Below are positions 24,893-33,491 of a stretch of 51,392 bases of DNA, piece after piece. The position numbers were made by a program, and so were the translations under genes. Below the pieces are notes generated by a model that searched no databases, had not been told where the DNA came from, and worked only from the letters and a program-made list of their open reading frames with translations. Position 1 is the stretch's first letter; each line of letters opens with the position of its first letter. The stretch is from Marivita sp. (GTDB lineage Bacteria > Pseudomonadota > Alphaproteobacteria > Rhodobacterales > Rhodobacteraceae), in NCBI RefSeq assembly GCF_017643905.1, contig NZ_JAEPMO010000007.1, forward strand, positions 1 through 51,392, in the 5' to 3' direction.

Positions 24893-25783
24893 GTGACCGC
24901 CTCGCGTTTTCTGGATGGCTTCACACTGCGGGACGAGACCGTCAACGGCGTGCGCATCCACTTCGCAAGCGCGGGAGAAGGCCCACCCGTCCTGTTACTC
25001 CATGGGCATCCGCAGTCGCATGTCGTCTGGCGCAAGGTCGCGCCTGCTTTGGTCAAAGCGGGTTACTCTGTCGTGGCATCGGATTTGCGCGGCTATGGCG
25101 ACAGCGAAAAGGTCGAGAGCCACGCACCACATCTGCTCTATTCCAAGCGCGAGATGGCCAAGGATCAGGTGGCTTTGATGCAGGCGCTGGGTCATAAGCG
25201 GTTCGCCGTTGTCGGACATGATCGCGGCGGTCGCGTGGCCCATCGCATGGCGCTTGATCATCCGGAGGCGGTGGACCGTCTGGTGGTTCTCGACATCGCG
25301 CCGACCCTGACGATGTACGAACAAACCAACCAAGAGTTTGCCACGCGCTATTTCTGGTGGTTTTTCCTGATCCAGCCCGAGGATTTACCCGAACGTATGA
25401 TCGGGCAGGACCCGGAATATTTCCTGCGCCGCCACATCGGTGGCCAGGTCAAGACACCCGGCGCGGTCACCGAAGAGGTCATGGCCGAATATCTGCGCAC
25501 CTACCGCGATCCGGCGACGATCCACGCGATCTGCGAAGATTACCGCGCGGCATCCAAGATCGACCTCGAGCACGACCGCGCCGATCAAGATCGCCGTATC
25601 GAAGCGCCTGTCCTCGCAATCTGGGGGGACACGGGCGTGGTCGGCGATCTCTATGATGTGCCGCAGACTTGGCGGGACAAGGCCCGAACGGTGCGGGGTG
25701 TTGCGCTTGCATGCGGGCATGCCATTCCCGAAGAAGCGCCCGATGCGTTGCTGGCGGAAGTCATTCCCTTTCTTGCAACCTGA
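24893..25783 (+). CDS. Alpha/beta hydrolase, haloacetate-dehalogenase-like
   Basis: A 296-residue alpha/beta hydrolase. The nucleophile motif GHDRGGR puts Asp110 in place of the usual Ser, with Asp134 (VVLD) as acid and His276 (ACGHAIPEE) as base, plus Arg111 and Arg114. This is the layout of fluoroacetate/haloacetate dehalogenases. However, the halide-binding His-Trp pair (His155-Trp156 in the well-studied enzyme) reads Trp155-Trp156 here, so defluorination is doubtful. The start is GTG at 24893, right after the dehydrogenase stop, so it belongs to that operon. A substrate related to the hydroxyacids handled there is a reasonable inference. Confidence 0.82.
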   Translation: MTASRFLDGFTLRDETVNGVRIHFASAGEGPPVLLLHGHPQSHVVWRKVAPALVKAGYSVVASDLRGYGDSEKVESHAPHLLYSKREMAKDQVALMQALGHKRFAVVGHDRGGRVAHRMALDHPEAVDRLVVLDIAPTLTMYEQTNQEFATRYFWWFFLIQPEDLPERMIGQDPEYFLRRHIGGQVKTPGAVTEEVMAEYLRTYRDPATIHAICEDYRAASKIDLEHDRADQDRRIEAPVLAIWGDTGVVGDLYDVPQTWRDKARTVRGVALACGHAIPEEAPDALLAEVIPFLAT

Positions 25784-25922
25784 CAAAACGCCCGTTTTTG
25801 CGCCAAACCGTTTGGATTCTTGCAGCAGTTGTGTCCTTTGGGTCCTGAGAGCCTGTTTTTGCAGGATTATGCGCTACCTACTGCGTTGCGGCATGCCGCC
25901 GATTCAAAAAAGGAGAGGTTCG

Positions 25923-27059
25923 ATGCAACTTCTTGCCCGTTGTGCCCTGGTAGGTCTGATGCTTGGACTTCCTGCCCTTGCGACGGCTCAAGGCCGTCCG
26001 GCGGGTGTGACCACCGCGATCGTGACGACCAGCAATATGGCGGAAACCGTGTCTGTGTTCGGCGAAGTCGTTGCCGGACGGGAAAGTGCGGTTGCCGCAA
26101 GGGTTGGCGGTGTTGCTCAGGATGTCCCGATCCGGATCGGCGATCTTGTCGAAGAAGGCGACGTGCTGGCACGGTTGGATACCGAACTTCTCGAAATCGA
26201 ACTGGCGCAAGCCGAGGCGCAGATTGCGATTGCTCAGGCGGGGATATCAGTCTCGGAGGCGCGGCTGGATCGCGCTGAAAAGGCGTTCCGTCGTGCCGAA
26301 ACACTAAGACAGAACTCGACCATTGCCGAAGCGCAATTGGAAGAACGCGCCAGCGACTTTGCCGAGGCGCGCGGTGCGCAGCAGGAAGCCTTGGCACGGA
26401 TTCAGGCATCAAGGAACGCGCTGGAACAGGCACGCTATCGTCTCGACAACGCCGTGGTCCGGGCGCCCTTTGACGCAGTCGTCCTCGATGTTGCGACCGA
26501 GGTTGGTCAGTTCATCACGGCAGGCAGCCAAGTGGCGACGCTGATCGACACAAGCGCGCTTGAAATCGAAGCGAATGTCCCCGCGCGCTACGTGTCCGCG
26601 CTAAGGAAAGATCAACCGGTTACGGCCACGACCGATATCGGCGATACCGTGACGCTTACTCTCCGGGCCATCCTGCCAACGGAATTTGCTGCAACGCGCA
26701 CCCGCCCCGTGCGTTTCGAATTGCAGGACACGGCGGCGACGATTGCGGTTGGGCAGACCGTCACACTTGATGTTCCGGTGAGTGCCCCGCGCGAGGTTCT
26801 CGTGGTTCCGAAAGACGCGTTGGTGCAGGCTCAAGGCGGGTGGAGTGTGTTCGTCCATGAAGACGGGAAGGCGATGCCGCGTACCATCGAAATCGGCGCT
26901 GCCCTCAACAGCTCATTCGAGGTTCTGTCGGGTTTGAACGAGGGCGACGAAGTTGTCGTACGCGGCAATGAAAGATTGCGTCCGGGACAGGACATTGCGC
27001 CATCCGGTCCGCCTCAAGGGGCACCAACCGGTGCGCCGTCCACCGGAAGCAACGGGTAG
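25923..27059 (+). CDS. RND efflux periplasmic adaptor (membrane fusion protein)
   Basis: A 378-residue adaptor. The signal peptide is residues 1-22 (cleavage after ATA), then the lipoyl-like half-motifs (GEVVAGRESAVAARVGG and VVRAPFDAVVLD), a coiled-coil hairpin of about 100 residues rich in Ala, Glu and Gln between them, a beta-barrel and a membrane-proximal domain. AAGGAGAGG precedes ATG 25923. It ends 3 bases before the pump gene. It links the inner-membrane pump to an outer-membrane channel; no TolC-like gene is in the window. A perfect palindrome GCGGCATGCCGC at 25888-25899 lies in its leader. Confidence 0.9.
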   Translation: MQLLARCALVGLMLGLPALATAQGRPAGVTTAIVTTSNMAETVSVFGEVVAGRESAVAARVGGVAQDVPIRIGDLVEEGDVLARLDTELLEIELAQAEAQIAIAQAGISVSEARLDRAEKAFRRAETLRQNSTIAEAQLEERASDFAEARGAQQEALARIQASRNALEQARYRLDNAVVRAPFDAVVLDVATEVGQFITAGSQVATLIDTSALEIEANVPARYVSALRKDQPVTATTDIGDTVTLTLRAILPTEFAATRTRPVRFELQDTAATIAVGQTVTLDVPVSAPREVLVVPKDALVQAQGGWSVFVHEDGKAMPRTIEIGAALNSSFEVLSGLNEGDEVVVRGNERLRPGQDIAPSGPPQGAPTGAPSTGSNG

Positions 27060-27062
27060 GCC

Positions 27063-30000
27063 ATGGACCTGATCCGTTCATCCATCGAACGTCCTATTGC
27101 CGTGATGGCTGTGGTCATCATGGCCGTCCTGTTTGGCGCATTGGCGCTCAGCCGCATTCCGGTGCAATTGGCCCCAGATGTTCGCAAGCCTGTGGTTGTC
27201 GTTGAAACCTCATGGCCCGGCGCGGCCCCTGCCGAGATTGAACGTGAGATCATCAATCCGCAGGAAGACGCGTTCCGGGGTCTTGAGGGGCTCGAGATCA
27301 TGACCAGCCGTGCCCGCACGGGGCAGGCGTCGGTCACGCTGGAATTTGCCATCGGGTCGGATATGGGTGACATCCTTCTGCTCGTGTCGAACCGTCTGGA
27401 CCGTGTCGGGGGCTATCCAAGCGAAGCCGGAGAGCCGACGCTGAACACCTCCGGGTCCGACGACAGCCCAATCGCGTGGGTGATGGTCAAGGCGAGGGAG
27501 GGCAACACGCGACCTCTGCCCACCTATGGCGACTTCGTCGAAGACGTGGTGAAGGAAAGGCTTGAGCGTGTGAACGGTGTTTCGACCGTCAACGTGTTTG
27601 GTGGCGTGTCCCGCGAATTGCAGATCGTGATCCGCCCGGAAGAACTGGCGCGATTGGGTCTGACGATCCCTGCTGTGGTTCAGCGGCTGCGCGCCGAGAA
27701 CATCAGCATTTCTGCCGGTGATGTGGAAGAAGGCAAACGCCGCTACACGGTGCGTGCCGATGGCAACCTGAACACGATTGAGGCGATCAACAGCGTTGTG
27801 CTGCGCAGCCAAAGCCTTGGCACCAATGGCGCGCTGGGTCGTGTCCGCATTGGCGATGTGGCGGATGTGAGCTTTGCCTACAAGGAAAACACCGCACGTC
27901 TTCGGTTCCGGGGCGAACCTGCTTTGGCCTTCAACATCGTGCGCGAACAGGGGGCCAACGTCATCTCGACCATGGAAGAGGTGAAGGCCGTCATCGCCGA
28001 ACTTGAGGCCGGGCCGGTCGCCACAAACGGTCTGACGCTTGAACAGGTTTATGACGAGACGATCTATATCGAAGGCGCGATTGATCTGGTCACTCAGAAT
28101 ATCTGGATCGGTGGTCTGCTTGCCGCCGCGGTCCTGCTGATCTTCCTGCGCAGTCCGCGTGCCACGCTGGTCATCAGCATGGCGATCCCGGTGTCCATCG
28201 TGGCCACATTCGTGGCGATGGCGGTCACTGGGCGGACGCTGAACGTGATTTCTCTGGCTGGTATCGCCTTTGCGGTCGGCATGATCGTGGATGCGGCCAT
28301 CGTGGTTCTGGAGAACATTTTCCGATTGCGGGAAGAGGGCAAATCCCGGCGCGACGCGGCCTATATCGGCGCGAAACAGGTCTGGGGCGCGATCCTTGTG
28401 TCGGCCCTGACAACAGTCATGGTGTTTATCCCGATCCTCGTGATGCAGCTTGAAGCGGGGCAGTTGTTCCGGGACATCGCCGTTGCGATTTCCGTGTCAG
28501 TCCTGCTTTCGCTGGTAGTTGCCGTGACGGTCATCCCGGCCTTGTCGAGCCGATTGCTCAAAGGTGGGGAGACCAAGAAGCTGGGGCTTCCCGGCATCGA
28601 CCACTTCGGGCGCGGCTTTACCTGGCTCATCATGAAATACGTACGGTTCACGGTGCGCTTCCGTACGGTTGGTCTTGTCATGGTCGCTGCCATCGCGACG
28701 GGCGCGGGCGTTGCCGCTTGGGCGTTCCTGCCCAAACTGGAATACCTGCCCGAAGGAAACCGTAATCTGGTGTTCGGCTTGATCATCCCGCCGCCCGGAT
28801 ACAATCTTGAAACCACTGAGACCATCGCCCAGCGCATTGAGGCTGTAGCACAACCGATGTGGGACGCGGCTCCTGCGACTGAAACTGAAACCGGGCAGCC
28901 GGCACTGGAATCGTTCTTTTTTGTCGCCACGCCGGGCAACAGTTTCGTTGGTGCGGCCGCAGTCGATGGAAGTCGTGTGGCCGAGGTGATCCCGATCCTG
29001 TCGCAGCCGATCTTTGCAGAGCCGGGAACCTTCGGTTTCATGACCCAGCCGTCGCTTTTCGGGCGCGGGGTCGGCGGTGGCCGGACCATCGAGCTGAACA
29101 TTTCGGGAGACGAGCTTGAAGACATCCTCCGCGTTGCCGGTCAGGCGGCTGGCACCATCGGGCAGCTCTTGCCGCGCTCCGAAGGGCACCAGTTCCGCCC
29201 TATTCCCGGTCTTGAACTGGGTGCGCCGGAGGTTCGGCTGATCCCGGACCGCGTGCGGCTTGCCGATGCGGGGCTAACGACGCAAGACCTTGCCGCGACG
29301 GTGGATGCGTTCAACGACGGCTTGAGGGTGGCGGAAATCAACGTTGGCAACCGGTGTCTTGATCTGACCCTGAAGGGGGACAGCACCGTTCTAAGCGGCC
29401 TGCGCACGCAGGACGTGGGCAGTTTCCCGGTGGTCACGCCGACCGGGCGGATCGTTCCGGTGTCTGAGTTGGCAGAGGTTCGCGTCACCGCCGGACCAAC
29501 CGAGATCCGCCATCTCGAGCGCCTTCGGACGATCACTCTCGAAGTGCGCCCGTCGGATGCTTTGCCCTTGGAGGCAGCAGTGGAGCTGCTTGAGACACAA
29601 GTGATCGCCGCGCTGGAGGAACAGGGTCTGCCACCAGGTGTGCGCATGTCGGTATCGGGCACGGCAGATCAGCTTTCTCAGACGTGGAACGCCATTCAGA
29701 TCAACCTTGCCGTAGCGATGGTCATTGTGTTCCTCGTCATGGCGGTTTTGTTCGAGTCCTTCGTGCTACCGCTTGTCGTGATGATCTCCGTACCCGTGGC
29801 CGCGGCCGGCGGTGTCGGAGGATTGGCCGTGTTGAACATGGTGGGCACGCAGCCTTTGGACATGTTGACCCTTCTTGGTTTCGTGATCCTTGTCGGGATT
29901 GTTGTGAACAACGCCATCCTGATCGTGCATCAATCGCTCTATCATCTGCGCGAGGAAGGCATGTCGCCCATTGATGCAATCGAAGAGGCAACGCGCAACC

Positions 30001-30233
30001 GTATCCGACCGATCTTCATGTCGACGCTGACGTCGGTCTGCGGAATGCTGCCGCTTGTGCTGTTCCCCGGTGCCGGGTCTGAGCTTTATCGCGGATTGGG
30101 GGCCGTGGTTGTGGGTGGTTTGGCGATGTCTGCCTTCCTGACCCTCCTGACCGTGCCACCGCTTCTGCGATTGGTTCTGTCGGCACGACCTGCCGAGGCC
30201 GATGCCGGACCGGAGCCTGTTGCTGCGGAATAG
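27063..30233 (+). CDS. RND-family efflux pump permease
   Basis: A 1056-residue AcrB-like inner-membrane pump with two repeats of six helices and large periplasmic loops. The first helix region (SSIERPIAVMAVVIM) and the conserved STLTSVCGMLPL segment near the end are typical. In helix 4 the usual Asp-Asp pair reads Asp410-Ala411 (MIVDAAIVV). In helix 10 the position of AcrB Lys940 is Asn949 (VVNNAILIV), while the Arg in RNRIRPIFMS is kept. Proton coupling must therefore differ from AcrB, as in other RND branches with the VNN motif. The exported substrate is unknown. It forms an operon with the adaptor gene. Confidence 0.92.
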   Translation: MDLIRSSIERPIAVMAVVIMAVLFGALALSRIPVQLAPDVRKPVVVVETSWPGAAPAEIEREIINPQEDAFRGLEGLEIMTSRARTGQASVTLEFAIGSDMGDILLLVSNRLDRVGGYPSEAGEPTLNTSGSDDSPIAWVMVKAREGNTRPLPTYGDFVEDVVKERLERVNGVSTVNVFGGVSRELQIVIRPEELARLGLTIPAVVQRLRAENISISAGDVEEGKRRYTVRADGNLNTIEAINSVVLRSQSLGTNGALGRVRIGDVADVSFAYKENTARLRFRGEPALAFNIVREQGANVISTMEEVKAVIAELEAGPVATNGLTLEQVYDETIYIEGAIDLVTQNIWIGGLLAAAVLLIFLRSPRATLVISMAIPVSIVATFVAMAVTGRTLNVISLAGIAFAVGMIVDAAIVVLENIFRLREEGKSRRDAAYIGAKQVWGAILVSALTTVMVFIPILVMQLEAGQLFRDIAVAISVSVLLSLVVAVTVIPALSSRLLKGGETKKLGLPGIDHFGRGFTWLIMKYVRFTVRFRTVGLVMVAAIATGAGVAAWAFLPKLEYLPEGNRNLVFGLIIPPPGYNLETTETIAQRIEAVAQPMWDAAPATETETGQPALESFFFVATPGNSFVGAAAVDGSRVAEVIPILSQPIFAEPGTFGFMTQPSLFGRGVGGGRTIELNISGDELEDILRVAGQAAGTIGQLLPRSEGHQFRPIPGLELGAPEVRLIPDRVRLADAGLTTQDLAATVDAFNDGLRVAEINVGNRCLDLTLKGDSTVLSGLRTQDVGSFPVVTPTGRIVPVSELAEVRVTAGPTEIRHLERLRTITLEVRPSDALPLEAAVELLETQVIAALEEQGLPPGVRMSVSGTADQLSQTWNAIQINLAVAMVIVFLVMAVLFESFVLPLVVMISVPVAAAGGVGGLAVLNMVGTQPLDMLTLLGFVILVGIVVNNAILIVHQSLYHLREEGMSPIDAIEEATRNRIRPIFMSTLTSVCGMLPLVLFPGAGSELYRGLGAVVVGGLAMSAFLTLLTVPPLLRLVLSARPAEADAGPEPVAAE

Positions 30234-30285
30234 GCGGGGATTTAATCGCTGACTTTGTCAAGCATCCTTGGCTATAGATCCGGGG

Positions 30286-32040
30286 ATGACAGATACTTTG
30301 ACCAAATCGCCGACATATACAGGGGACCCGTCACCGCAGCGGGCGTTCTATATCTTCGCGGCTGTGCTGGGTCTGTGTGCAGTTGCAATTGCCTGTTATT
30401 TTGCTCTGGCATCCTATTTTTTGCGCACCGAGGCGGCGCAGACACCCGAGCGTGCGCAGTTCTTTGCTTCGTCCATCGACGACGCGCTGACCCGGCTTGA
30501 GCATCTGCCCTACGTTTTGTCGATCGACGAAAGCACTTTGAACGCACTCACGACAGGAGACACCGACGAGTTGAATCCGATATTGGCGGATATCGCATCG
30601 CGGGCCGGGGCAGAGTTTATCTACGTTCTGGACCTGAATGGCAAAACGGTGGCGTCGTCGAATTATCGCGATACGGACAGCCTTGTTGGCAACTACTACA
30701 CCTTCCGACCGTATTTCCGCGATGCCGTCGCAGGGGGCGCGGGACGGTTCTATGCGGTTGGCGTCACGACGGGACGTCCCGGATATTTCATTGCGGAACC
30801 GGTGCGGGATGCGCAGGGAATGATCCAAGGTGTGGTCACCGTCAAGATCGGGTTCAACGACCTGAGCCGCGCAATGTCAGGCAATGGCGAACTGGTGCTT
30901 GTGGCGGATGAGCAGGGTGTCGTGTTGGCCAGTTCCGACCCCAAACTGATTTATGGCTACATGTCGCCTTTGTCGGAAGGCAATCGACGCATTCTGGAAG
31001 AGCAGCAGCAATTCGGTAGTGAGACTCTGTTCCCACTGGATTGGACGCCGGAAAGCGAACGTCGTGCCCGGCTGGATGGGACGGCCTATGTCTGGACCAA
31101 AGCCTATCTGGAGGAAGAGAACTGGTCGCTGCACCTCTTGTCTGAAGTGCGCGAGTCGCGGCGGCAGGCATTGCTCTACGTCGCGGGCGGATTGATGACA
31201 CTGCTGCTCTTGACGGTTGCCGCGTCGGTCTACCGCGCAGCGCAATTGCGCAATGCCCTCGCGATTTCCAATGCCGACCGTCAGCGATTGACCCGCGAAA
31301 TCGAAGAGCGGCGCATTGCCGAAAAAAACCTTGAATCCGCGCGCAGCGAGTTGGCGCAGAAGGAACAGCTTGCCGCGCTGGGGCAATTGTCGGCGTCGAT
31401 CACACATGAACTGGGACAGCCGATTTCCGCGATGCGCAACTACCTCGTGGCCGAGGAAATCGCCGCCAATTCTGAACCGAACGCGCTCTGGCCGCAGCTT
31501 TCGGGTCTTGTCGACCGGATGCAGCGGATCGTGGACCAGTTGCGGCTGTTCGGTCGGACCTCGGCGTCTGTGCCAACAACGTTCCCGGTTCAGGACACTG
31601 TACAGGCCGCTGTCCAACTGGTGCGGCATACAGCACGGGAGGCAGGTATCCGGCTAGATGTCACGCTGCCCGACCATCCGATCCGCGTACGGGGACGACC
31701 TGAACGCTTTGAGCAGGTGATCGTCAATCTTTTGCGCAACGGCATCGACGCAACCGAAGGCAAAGCGGACGGGCGTGTCACCCTTTCCATGGACGAGCGC
31801 GACAGCTGCGTTGTTCTGACCGTCGCCGACAATGGGCACGGGTTGGGCGATCTGAACATCGCGGACCTGAGCAAGCCCTTTTTCAGCACCAAACCCTCTG
31901 GCAAGGGAATGGGGCTTGGTCTTGCCATTTCGGGCCAGATCATCAACGAAATGGGTGGAACGCTGCATGCGGAGAACAACCTGGATCAAGGAGCCGTCTT
32001 TGTGATCATCCTTCCCAAGCCTGACAACGCTGATGCCTGA
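30286..32040 (+). CDS. dctB: DctB-type sensor histidine kinase
   Basis: A 584-residue membrane sensor. A first helix near residues 20-45 and a second near 295-315 flank a periplasmic double-PAS sensor of about 240 residues (dCACHE-like; VLDLNGKTVASSN, YFIAEPVRD). A coiled coil (EIEERRIAEKNLESARSELAQKEQ region) follows, then the H-box with His374 in SITHELGQPISAM and the ATPase boxes NLLRNGIDAT, DNGHG and GKGMGLGL. The ATG at 30286 is chosen over a TTG at 30268. Its end overlaps dctD by 8 bases. DctB senses C4-dicarboxylates in rhizobia; here it sits beside a TAXI transporter, so the ligand may be another carboxylate. Confidence 0.86.
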   Translation: MTDTLTKSPTYTGDPSPQRAFYIFAAVLGLCAVAIACYFALASYFLRTEAAQTPERAQFFASSIDDALTRLEHLPYVLSIDESTLNALTTGDTDELNPILADIASRAGAEFIYVLDLNGKTVASSNYRDTDSLVGNYYTFRPYFRDAVAGGAGRFYAVGVTTGRPGYFIAEPVRDAQGMIQGVVTVKIGFNDLSRAMSGNGELVLVADEQGVVLASSDPKLIYGYMSPLSEGNRRILEEQQQFGSETLFPLDWTPESERRARLDGTAYVWTKAYLEEENWSLHLLSEVRESRRQALLYVAGGLMTLLLLTVAASVYRAAQLRNALAISNADRQRLTREIEERRIAEKNLESARSELAQKEQLAALGQLSASITHELGQPISAMRNYLVAEEIAANSEPNALWPQLSGLVDRMQRIVDQLRLFGRTSASVPTTFPVQDTVQAAVQLVRHTAREAGIRLDVTLPDHPIRVRGRPERFEQVIVNLLRNGIDATEGKADGRVTLSMDERDSCVVLTVADNGHGLGDLNIADLSKPFFSTKPSGKGMGLGLAISGQIINEMGGTLHAENNLDQGAVFVIILPKPDNADA

Positions 32041-33370
32041 TCCGTTTCGTGCCTTGATCGTCGATGACGACGCCGAGATGCGCCAGTCGCTCGCAGTTCT
32101 GTTGGAGAGATCGGATTGGGCCGTTGAATCCGTGGGCAGCGCAGAAGTCGCGCTGTCGCGGCTTCAGGCGACTGCGCCTGACGTGGTCCTGTCGGATGTG
32201 CGGATGCCTGGAATGTCAGGGCTCGACCTTCTGGAGGCAATGTCGAAGCGCCCGTCGCCGCCGTTGGTTCTGATTTCGGCACATGGCGATATCCCGATGG
32301 CGGTGGATGCCATCCAGAACGGGGCTTACTCCTTTCTGGAAAAGCCGTTCGAACCGCGCCGGCTTTTGACGGTTCTCAAGCATGCGGCAGAACAGCATCG
32401 CTTGTCGGACATGACCAAACGGATGCGGGAACAGTTGGTTTCCCTGTCGGGATTGGACCGCGTGCTGCTGGGTGGTGATGTGCGTGTGACCAAGCTCAAG
32501 GAAGAGGCGATTGACCTCGCCCTGTCCGATGCCCCTGTCCTGATCACCGGCGAAACGGGAACGGGCAAGGAACTGGTCGCCCGCGCACTGCATCGTCTTG
32601 GGCCACGCCGCGACAAGGAATTTGTTGCGCTGAATTGCGCCTCGCTTGCACCCGACCGTGTCGAAGAACAGATGTTCGGCACGGCGCAGACGCTTTTGGG
32701 AAGTTTCCGCAAAGCGCATGGCGGCACGTTGTTTCTGGATGAAGTTGCAGCCTGTCCCTTGGAGATGCAGATAAAGCTGCTGCGCGCGCTGGAAACCGGG
32801 GTGATCCAACCCGTCGGAACCGATGAAGAGATTCAGACAGATGTGCGTATCGTAGCCGCCACGAATGAAGATCTGGCACCGCTGGTCGAAGCCGGCAAAT
32901 TTCGCGCGGATTTCCTGTTCCGCCTCAACACGTTCGAAATGCGCCTGCCCCGGCTGATCGAGCGTGGTGACGACATTGTTCTTCTCTACGAACATTTCGT
33001 CGAGCAGTTTTGTGAGACCTACGAGATCAGCCCCATCGAGATGACGGCGGAAGACGCCGCGGCCCTCTTGGCCCATAGCTGGCCCGGCAATGTCCGTGAA
33101 CTGCGCCATGTGGCCGAGCGGCGGGTTCTGGCTGCCCGGCGGGGAGGCGGGTCGGTAGCAGAAGCCCTGCGCACCGACGATCTGATCGACGACGTCCCGG
33201 CAACCCTGAGAGAGGCAGTGGCACGGTTCGAAAAAACGCTGATTTCGCAGGCGATCACGAACCATGGCGGGCGCATGGATGCGGTGGCTGAGGCGCTGGG
33301 CATTGGGCGGCGCACGCTTAACGAGAAGATCGTGAAGCTGGGATTGGAGAAATCCAAGCTTCTGGACTGA
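32033..33370 (+). CDS. dctD: DctD-like AAA+ response regulator lacking GAFTGA
   Basis: A 445-residue regulator. The receiver domain has Asp55 as phosphorylation site and Lys104. The AAA+ domain has Walker A GETGTGKE (173-180), Walker B GTLFLDE (231-237) and a Fis-type helix-turn-helix at the C terminus (AVAEALGIGRRTLNEKI). Between FG (215-216) and GTLFLDE only 14 residues occur where NtrC has 22. The GAFTGA loop that contacts sigma-54 is missing, and its place reads TAQTLLGSFRKAHG. Such regulators (for example NtrC of Rhodobacter capsulatus) act without sigma-54, so this one probably does too. Its likely target is the TAXI operon that follows. Confidence 0.87.
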   Translation: MPDPFRALIVDDDAEMRQSLAVLLERSDWAVESVGSAEVALSRLQATAPDVVLSDVRMPGMSGLDLLEAMSKRPSPPLVLISAHGDIPMAVDAIQNGAYSFLEKPFEPRRLLTVLKHAAEQHRLSDMTKRMREQLVSLSGLDRVLLGGDVRVTKLKEEAIDLALSDAPVLITGETGTGKELVARALHRLGPRRDKEFVALNCASLAPDRVEEQMFGTAQTLLGSFRKAHGGTLFLDEVAACPLEMQIKLLRALETGVIQPVGTDEEIQTDVRIVAATNEDLAPLVEAGKFRADFLFRLNTFEMRLPRLIERGDDIVLLYEHFVEQFCETYEISPIEMTAEDAAALLAHSWPGNVRELRHVAERRVLAARRGGGSVAEALRTDDLIDDVPATLREAVARFEKTLISQAITNHGGRMDAVAEALGIGRRTLNEKIVKLGLEKSKLLD

Positions 33371-33374
33371 GCCC

Positions 33375-33422
33375 TGCGGATTTCCGCAAGGGCTGTTGTC
33401 GCTAACCTGCGGAATGATTCCT
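33375..33422 (+). promoter_or_regulatory. Candidate DctD operators ahead of TAXI system 2
   Basis: TGCGGA-TT-TCCGCA (33375-33388) is a perfect 6+2+6 dyad. A second, imperfect dyad GCGGAATGATTCCT (33409-33422) lies about 33 bases further on, near three helical turns. Both are within 120 bases of the binding-protein start and right after dctD. The first dyad is extended by GCCC/GGGC and could also fold as a hairpin at the end of dctD mRNA, but no T-run follows. No sigma-54 GG-N10-GC box was found in the gap. Confidence 0.5.
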
Positions 33423-33491
33423 ATCCGTTTTGAAATCTCGCGCGTATGCTCCGGCTCAGCACTGCTAAGGTGCACATAAGGGGAGGCCTAC

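Noticed and set aside
32216-33475. 419-residue minus-strand frame over dctD
   Set aside because: Antisense shadow of a clear AAA+ regulator; no motifs of its own.
33423-33491. Sigma-54 promoter before the second TAXI gene
   Set aside because: The best candidate near GGCTCAGCACTGC has GG and GC separated by nine bases instead of ten and lacks the rest of the consensus.
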